DNA of 33,584 bases, from contig JAGXSM010000213.1 in assembly GCA_018333725.1 (NCBI GenBank), positions 1 to 33,584 of the forward strand, in the 5' to 3' direction. Of this stretch, positions 27,602 through 33,584 are shown one piece after another. The stretch is from Melioribacter sp. (lineage in GTDB: Bacteria > Bacteroidota > Ignavibacteria > Ignavibacteriales > Melioribacteraceae). Each line of letters opens with the position of its first letter. Position 1 is the stretch's first letter. The position numbers were made by a program, and so were the translations under genes. The notes beneath the pieces are model-generated. The model was given only the letters and a program-made list of their open reading frames with translations, had not been told where the DNA came from and ran no database searches.

Positions 27602-27826
27602 TTGTATTCCTAAAAATATTATATTACTTAAACTTTATTGCACACAAAGATAAGCAGAATTCAAGTTGTTTGTTAAGAAGTGTTACAACTGAATGATGAT
27701 GATATTTCATCAATAATTATCTAATCTATATGATTACCTAAAACGGTTTAATTCTTCAACTGCTCCAAATATATTTTTAAGTTCTTTATTGTGTTGAGAC
27801 TAATTATTTTTCCAAAAATATAGGAT

Positions 27827-28405
27827 TTATAATTCCCAACTATGTGCTATACTTATTTTTATCATCCAGGGTACTTTGTAATAATTCCATGTAGTTTTAT
27901 ATAAAGGTCCCGACTGCATATCTCTTTCCCAGCCGTAATTAACATTATTAAGTGATAAGTTAATTTGAATTTCTGTTAAGAGATCTTCTGATATTCTATA
28001 ACCTCCCCCTATAACTAAAAATGGAAGTAATACTCTTTCTGAAGCTGCGCTGTTACTTGCAGCTCTGGGAAGATTGTAATGTGCATTTAATCCGCTAATA
28101 ATGTACATATCTGAATCTAAATTGTAAGACCAAAATAATCCTATATCATAACCAAAATAAATATAACCTAATATAATTCCGGGTCTTAAAGAAATTCCTA
28201 TTTTCTCGTCAGTAAACTGTGTTAGAGAAAATGTAATTCCCAGGTTTCCTTCAATAGATAATTCCTTTGTCTTTATAAGAGGATTAAAACTTACTTTTTC
28301 AACATTTGCTAAGTATGTAATTGGTTCTAAATGAATACCAAAATAGGTTTGCGCAGATATAACCGTTTGTAAGCAAAACAAAAATAAAATAAGATATGCT
28401 TTTAT
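27827..28405 (-). CDS. Outer-membrane beta-barrel-like protein, paralog 3 (start apparently ATA; ORF track extends to 28504)
   Basis: Signal-like KAYLILFLFCLQTVISAQ; YFGYDIGLFWSYN and GLNAHYNL match the paralogs. AAGGAG at 28418-28413 lies 7 nt before ATA at 28405-28403. Confidence 0.6.
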   Translation of the reverse strand: MKAYLILFLFCLQTVISAQTYFGIHLEPITYLANVEKVSFNPLIKTKELSIEGNLGITFSLTQFTDEKIGISLRPGIILGYIYFGYDIGLFWSYNLDSDMYIISGLNAHYNLPRAASNSAASERVLLPFLVIGGGYRISEDLLTEIQINLSLNNVNYGWERDMQSGPLYKTTWNYYKVPWMIKISIAHSWEL

Positions 28406-28528
28406 TTTAAATCTCCTTATAATTCTATAACTACCCAGTACAAAATACTTGAATAGATGAATCTTATCGTTCCATAAACAGGTTCTATATCTATAATAAA
28501 TCATTTTAATCCGGGAGATAAAGAAACA

Positions 28529-29092
28529 TTAAAATATATCCCAAGTTATATTGAAACCAAGTTTTACAATGCTTTTTACTTCTTTATCCATAATTCTTGA
28601 ATACGTCAATCCGTCCATATCAATTTCATATGCAAACTTTCTATCCGAGGTCCAGAAATAGATTAAATCAATGAATGAATTTGAGCCTAAGATTAGTCCA
28701 ATACCAAGACCTTTGTAAAATATTCCTTTTTCATAGCTGCCCCCTCTATTATGTGCCGTTCCAATATTGGAATGATGGTTTGCACCAAGCAATAAAAAAA
28801 ATTGAGATGGCAATATTTTAATTTTACTAAATAAGCCTAATTCATATCCTGAATATTCATCGTTTATCAGAACTATTCCCGGCCGTATTTCAAAATTGAA
28901 TATTTCCCATGGCTCAATTAGAAGATTACCAGATATACTAAATATTAAAGGTATATTAAAGTTTTCATTTCTCTGTTCTCCAAAAAGAATCCCCGGTTCA
29001 TATCTAAATCCAATTTTAAGTGTTTGCGCAAATTGATTTTCAATTACTGTAACAACAATTAAGAAAACTATTAACAAGTTTTTTGCTTTCAT
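28529..29092 (-). CDS. Outer-membrane beta-barrel-like protein, paralog 2
   Basis: Signal MKAKNLLIVFLIVVTVIENQFAQ; YSGYELGLFSKIK and GANHHSNIGTAHN shared motifs; C-terminal aromatic F. Confidence 0.7.
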   Translation of the reverse strand: MKAKNLLIVFLIVVTVIENQFAQTLKIGFRYEPGILFGEQRNENFNIPLIFSISGNLLIEPWEIFNFEIRPGIVLINDEYSGYELGLFSKIKILPSQFFLLLGANHHSNIGTAHNRGGSYEKGIFYKGLGIGLILGSNSFIDLIYFWTSDRKFAYEIDMDGLTYSRIMDKEVKSIVKLGFNITWDIF

Positions 29093-29117
29093 ATATAGTC
29101 GATTTTGTACTTCATCT

Positions 29118-29154
29118 TAACGTAAAAAAAATCGTTCATTTATATTTTACGTTA
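29118..29154 (-). terminator. Intra-cluster hairpin between paralogs 1 and 2 (possible attenuator)
   Basis: taacgtaaaa (29118-29127) / ttttacgtta (29145-29154), perfect 10-bp arms starting at the paralog 1 stop codon. Confidence 0.5.
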
Positions 29155-29721
29155 GAAGTCAAATGATATTCCTATACTAAATTTTATTAAATTTATTAAT
29201 AATATTGGTTCTTTTAGCATACCTTTTTCAACATCCCAGTAACGAAAATCAGCATATTGGTTTTCCCCAATTGGTATTTGATATGACAATTGAATAAAAA
29301 GAATATCAGTAAGATAGGTACCAAGTCCAATCGTTCCAACTAACAAGTAATTACTTTTTGAAATGTGATGAAATGAGTTGGTTCCGCTATTCTTATGTGT
29401 TAATACTCCACATGAAACAAATTCTTTATTTTCTCTTAAAAAGTATTTAAATATCAATCCTGTTTCAAATCCGTTGTACCTATTACCTTCTGATAACAAT
29501 ATGCCATATTGCAAGTCCAGTTTAATATTTTTATTAATTTCCATTCCACCGAATAAATAAAAGCTAGTTACATAAAATTTTGATTCTGGTTGAAATTGAA
29601 ATTGAGAGCGAAGAAAGAAAGCTTCACCCTTTAGACCCCCATAAAAAGACTGCGATAATATATTTGAATAGTTAGTTAATAAAAAAAACAATAAGTTTAT
29701 CAAGTATATTTTGTTTTTCAT
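29152..29721 (-). CDS. Outer-membrane beta-barrel-like protein, paralog 1
   Basis: Signal MKNKIYLINLLFFLLTNYSNILSQ; YNGFETGLIFKYF and GVLTHKNSGTNSFHH shared motifs; C-terminal SFDF. Confidence 0.7.
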   Translation of the reverse strand: MKNKIYLINLLFFLLTNYSNILSQSFYGGLKGEAFFLRSQFQFQPESKFYVTSFYLFGGMEINKNIKLDLQYGILLSEGNRYNGFETGLIFKYFLRENKEFVSCGVLTHKNSGTNSFHHISKSNYLLVGTIGLGTYLTDILFIQLSYQIPIGENQYADFRYWDVEKGMLKEPILLINLIKFSIGISFDF

Positions 29722-29733
29722 TTTGCACCTTCG

Positions 29734-30871
29734 TTAGAAAGTAACTATTCTTGTTTCATATGTAGGATACTTATCAATTAGGATCCATTCCGGCCCCAAA
29801 GTATATGGGTCGCAATTACAAGGATTTTGGTCAATACATTCATAAACATAGACCCATTTTCTTTCTACTTTTCTTAACCAACCCCATTTCCAAGCGAATA
29901 AAGAAAATGTTTCAATATTATTATTAGAATAAACATCTGTATTATCCTCATATTGGTATAGCCAAATACCATACAATCCCAAATTCGTAGCATGACCGAT
30001 TAAGTCATCATATTCGCTTAAATCTTTATGCGCCCCAATCCAAGTCATTGAAAAATTTACAAGTTCTTCATGAAAATCTGTCCATAATGATCTTTGGTCC
30101 GGATTAAACCATTCTGGATAATCATTGTATCTTGTGCACATAATTGAATTTACAGTGTGCTCAATTTAGTTAGCATTTGAAACAATGTTTTCTCCTGCAA
30201 TAAATCTTGATGTAGTATAGTATGTTCGAAAAAAACTACTCATAGATTCCACTTGTTGAACAGTACCATTTTGATTCGACAATGGTTCATCTGTATAATA
30301 ACCCCAGAGTGCCGGTCTATTTTGAACGTCTGTTTGATATTGATTATTAGTAACAAAGAATCCTCCACCCATTATATTCGAGGGAGTATATCCCGCTGCA
30401 ATTACATTATCATATGGCCAACCGAGAGTTGTGTACATATAGTTAAATCCGAACTTTTCTTTGAGTTCTCTAATTCTAGATATATTACTCCATCTTTCTT
30501 CTGTTGGCCAAATCCCTACAATCTTCCCCGGTACATTCTCATAATGATCAAACAACCAATAGTTAACAACTTTTTGACACTGGCTAGCAGCATTCGGCAC
30601 TATTTCTCCACCTCCTCCTTTATCCTTGTCCTTCTCCTATTCTTTATCCTTGTCTTTTGTTTTAGTGGAATCTCCTGTCATTGATAAATTCAAGCCGGAA
30701 TCTTCTTTACTGGATTTCAATAATTGATTCGGTTCTGTTGGCGGTTCATTTGTGCACCGGTTAAAAAATACAAATGCGATCAATAGTAATAAAATGTGAG
30801 TGAGTGAGTGAGTGAGTGAGTGAGTGAGTGCGTGAGTGAAATGATAATTCAACAAATGATGAACTTTTCAT
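29734..30871 (-). pseudogene. Interrupted exported (lipoprotein-like) gene, ~370 codons in one frame with two in-frame stops; C-terminal part TIM-barrel/glycosidase-like
   Basis: Track ORFs 30637-30855, 30166-30600 and 29734-30141 share one frame, separated only by TAG (30639-30637) and TAA (30168-30166). Contains WGYYTDEPLS. A strong SD-ATG at 30871 (aaagggggttatcATG) is out of frame. Confidence 0.75.
30796..30839. repeat. Tetranucleotide microsatellite (GTGA/TCAC), 11 units with one variant (GTGC)
   Basis: gtga x8 (30796-30827), gtgc (30828-30831), gtga x2 (30832-30839). Confidence 0.98.
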
Positions 30872-31007
30872 GATAACCCCCTTTAAGTTTTGTTAATTGC
30901 ATTTATAAACTGCAAAATATTTTTGAAAGTTTCAATAATAAAAAATAATATTCACGAAATATATGCTTCCAAATAAACAATCCTTTTCAATTGCCTACTT
31001 CATTTCT

Positions 31008-31015
31008 TATCTTTG
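31008..31015 (+). promoter_or_regulatory. Putative -7 promoter element (TAnnTTTG) for proS
   Basis: tatctttg matches TAnnTTTG, 29 nt upstream of ATG 31045. Confidence 0.45.
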
Positions 31016-31044
31016 CTCATTATTTTTCAACAATTCTGAGATAT

Positions 31045-32730
31045 ATGCGATTTACTAAAAATTTCATCCCGACTCTCAAAGAAGTTCCGGCAGATGCCGT
31101 TATTCCAAGTCACATTTTAATGATCCGCGCCGGTATGGTAAGAATGCTTTCGGCTGGGATCTATTCCTTTTTACCACTCGGGTATAAAGTTGTAAGAAAA
31201 ATTTCCGATATCATTCGCGAAGAGATGAATGCAATAGGCGGACAGGAATTCCACTTTCCGGGATTAAATCCAAAAGAGATCTGGGATGCAACCGGAAGAG
31301 TTGAAGCATTCGGCGATATTTTATTCCATGTTAAAAACCGCGAGTACGTTCTTGCCCCAACACATGAAGAGATTGTTGCGTTCCATGCTAAAGGTGCAGT
31401 TACATCATATAAAGATCTACCGCAAATATGGTATCAGATTCAGACTAAATTCCGTAATGAACCAAGACCAAGAAGCGGTGTTATACGCGGAAGACAATTT
31501 CTAATGAAAGATGCCTACACACTCGATAAAGACTTCGAAGGTCTTGATGTCGGTTATGCAAAACATGACGTGGCTTATAGGAAAATTTTTGACAGATGCG
31601 GATTGAAGTATTTTGTTGTAGGAGCCTCATCCGGTGCAATGGGCGGAAGTAAATCCGAAGAGTTTATGGTTAAGAGCGATGCCGGTGAAGATACAATAGC
31701 TTATTGTGAAAAATGTGGTTACGCCGCCAATGTTGAAGTTGCTCAATCAGTTGCAAAATCTGCAACACGGCATTCCGAAAGTAAATCGTATTATGAAATT
31801 TCAACACCAAATGTAAAATCAATTGATGAGCTTTGTGCGTTCTTGAAGATTGATGAACACGAGACTGCTAAATCGAGAGTCTATATTCACGATGGGAAAC
31901 CGGTTCTTATACTTATGCTTGGTAATGATGAAGTGAATGAAACCAAACTTGGAAGTCTCCTCGGCAGCAATGTTCGTCCTGCACATCCCGAAGAATTAAA
32001 AGAGATTTCAGGTGCAGATGCTGGGTCAATTGGCCCAATAGGATTCAAACATAGAATAATAGCCGATAACCTTTTGAAAGACGCCAATAATCTTTACAGC
32101 GGCGCCAACAAGAACGATTTTCACATCGGCGGAATTGACCTTAAACGCGATATTCCGAACATTGAATATGCAGACCTTCGCACGGTTGAAAACGGTGAAT
32201 TGTGTGTGCGCTGCAGTTCAACTCTTGAAGTCTTCAAAGCAATTGAACTCGGACATATTTTCAAGCTCGGTACAAAATATTCCGAAGCCCTTGGCGTTAA
32301 TTACCTTGATGAAAATGGAAAAGAACATCCAATTGTAATGGGAAGCTACGGAATAGGTGTTGAGAGAATTTTTGCATGTTACATCGAACAGAATTACGAC
32401 GATAAAGGAATAATCTGGAAGAAACCTCTCGCTCCGTTCGATATTCATCTTATCGGATTAAACATGAAAAACACTCACGTTGCCGAAACTTCAAATAAAC
32501 TTTATGATGATTTACAAAAGGAAGGGTTTGAGGTTCTATTCGATGACAGAAATGATGTTAGTGCCGGTGTTAAATTTAACGATGCCGATCTGCTTGGAAT
32601 GCCGGTTCAGGTTATTGTTGGTGAGAAGAATTTGAAAGATGGAAAAGTTGAATTGAAACAACGTGTGACAAATGAAAAAAATGTTTTAGAGCTATCCGGA
32701 TTAATAAAAAAACTAAAAGAACTAAACTAA
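31045..32730 (+). CDS. proS: Prolyl-tRNA synthetase
   Basis: GMVRMLSAGIYSFLPLGYKVVRKISDIIREEMNAIGGQE, LAPTHEEIV, QIQTKFRNEPRPRSGVIRGRQFLMKDAYTLD; inserted editing-type domain. ATG at 31045 is preferred over the TTG at 30991. Confidence 0.96.
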   Translation: MRFTKNFIPTLKEVPADAVIPSHILMIRAGMVRMLSAGIYSFLPLGYKVVRKISDIIREEMNAIGGQEFHFPGLNPKEIWDATGRVEAFGDILFHVKNREYVLAPTHEEIVAFHAKGAVTSYKDLPQIWYQIQTKFRNEPRPRSGVIRGRQFLMKDAYTLDKDFEGLDVGYAKHDVAYRKIFDRCGLKYFVVGASSGAMGGSKSEEFMVKSDAGEDTIAYCEKCGYAANVEVAQSVAKSATRHSESKSYYEISTPNVKSIDELCAFLKIDEHETAKSRVYIHDGKPVLILMLGNDEVNETKLGSLLGSNVRPAHPEELKEISGADAGSIGPIGFKHRIIADNLLKDANNLYSGANKNDFHIGGIDLKRDIPNIEYADLRTVENGELCVRCSSTLEVFKAIELGHIFKLGTKYSEALGVNYLDENGKEHPIVMGSYGIGVERIFACYIEQNYDDKGIIWKKPLAPFDIHLIGLNMKNTHVAETSNKLYDDLQKEGFEVLFDDRNDVSAGVKFNDADLLGMPVQVIVGEKNLKDGKVELKQRVTNEKNVLELSGLIKKLKELN

Positions 32731-32813
32731 ATTTTACACAAAGGACAGAGAGGATTTTCAAAGCCGGTTTTATACTTTGCACACCCGGCGAATTCTCTGC
32801 GTGTTAGTCTTTT

Positions 32814-33488
32814 ATGATTCCAAAACTCTTCATAGTCTCAACACCTATCGGTAATTACGACGATATTACTCTCCGTGCTATTAATATTCTGAAAGAGGTC
32901 GATTTTATTATCTGCGAAGAATTTAAAGAAGCACGACGGTTACTTTCACAATTCAAAATTGATAAAGAATTATTCTCGCTTAATGAACACAACGAAGATG
33001 AAGCAAGTGAAGAAGTTTTAAGAAAGATTAAAGAAAATAAATCTGCAGCGTTAATATCAGATTGCGGAACGCCTCTTTTCTCGGATCCGGGGACAAAACT
33101 TATTCAACTGTGCATAGAAAGTAATATTGAAGTTATACCTGTCCCCGGCGCAAGTTCAATAATGGCTGCATTAGTTGGTTCCGGATTTTCGCTTGATAAG
33201 TTTTATTACGCCGGCTGGCTCTCTCCAAAATCAGATATTCGCAAAAAAGAATTGCTAAGATTAAAAAGTATTAAAGAAATTATTGTCCTGATGGAAACAC
33301 CTTACCGGCTTAAGGCAATTCTGACAGACATTGTTAAAGTATTCGGAAGTAATACCAGATTAGTTGTTGGTTTCGACCTGACATTGCCTACAGAAAAATT
33401 CTTGCGGGGCAGATCTGCAGATATTCTAAAAATTGTTGAAACAAAAAATCTTAAAGGCGAGTTTGTTATTATTATAGATAACACATAA
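32814..33488 (+). CDS. rsmI: 16S rRNA (cytidine1402-2'-O)-methyltransferase
   Basis: LFIVSTPIGNYDDITLRAINILKEVDFIICEE, AALISDCGTPLFSDPGTKLI, VIPVPGASSIMAAL: classic RsmI motifs. Confidence 0.95.
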   Translation: MIPKLFIVSTPIGNYDDITLRAINILKEVDFIICEEFKEARRLLSQFKIDKELFSLNEHNEDEASEEVLRKIKENKSAALISDCGTPLFSDPGTKLIQLCIESNIEVIPVPGASSIMAALVGSGFSLDKFYYAGWLSPKSDIRKKELLRLKSIKEIIVLMETPYRLKAILTDIVKVFGSNTRLVVGFDLTLPTEKFLRGRSADILKIVETKNLKGEFVIIIDNT

Positions 33489-33499
33489 GGGTCCTTCGA

Positions 33500-33584
33500 A
33501 TGAAGCGCAACATGTTCCGCTGGCTGGAAGAATTAAAATCCACTTCCCGTAAAAAACCGTTACCGGTACTTTCATTTCCCGCCA
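33500..33584 (+). CDS. Partial CDS running off the window, possibly uroporphyrinogen decarboxylase/MtaA-like
   Basis: MKRNMFRWLEELKSTSRKKPLPVLSFPA... open to the window end. The ...LSFPA N-terminus is reminiscent of that family; too short to be sure. Confidence 0.35.
   Translation, partial: MKRNMFRWLEELKSTSRKKPLPVLSFPA

Noticed and set aside
30253-30684. Plus-strand 143-aa ORF opposite the interrupted exported gene
   Set aside because: Antisense to the in-frame minus-strand protein, which has better coding character and a signal-like N-terminus.
30991-31044. N-terminal extension of ProS from a TTG start
   Set aside because: The region contains a TAnnTTTG-like -7 element (31008-31015), and ATG 31045 begins the usual ProS N-terminus.

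Overview
This 33.6-kb AT-rich window resembles a Bacteroidota/Ignavibacteriota chromosome (inferred from gene content and TAnnTTTG-like promoters). Most of it is ordinary metabolism and exported proteins: proline dehydrogenase, a DapA/HOGA-type aldolase, a GH2 glycosidase, an AGT-type class V aminotransferase, a TPR/TonB-receptor pair, P5C dehydrogenase, a peptidase/hydrolase run (S37, class-C beta-lactamase-like, M61, trypsin-like), a Tat-type PLP enzyme, MgsA, DinB, 2'-5' RNA ligase-like, DUF2752/TM2, cold-shock protein, CysE-CysK, a PLP decarboxylase, ProS and RsmI. The observations I consider most worth follow-up are: (1) an unannotated 31-codon ORF (23331-23426) ending SSRCCCCF* directly upstream of cysE-cysK, a candidate cysteine-sensing leader peptide that may be leaderless; (2) an accessory minus-strand cluster (27827-30871) with three diverged tandem beta-barrel-like paralogs and an exported-protein gene that carries an 11-unit tetranucleotide tract in its signal peptide (predicted phase-OFF from its ATG) plus two in-frame stops; (3) a GIY-YIG nuclease gene flanked by ~97% identical 90-bp palindrome-containing direct repeats next to a 71-bp tandem repeat (1-754); (4) a gene set matching the mitochondrial-type hydroxyproline-to-glyoxylate-to-glycine pathway. 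All family calls come from reading protein motifs by eye. No database search was run.
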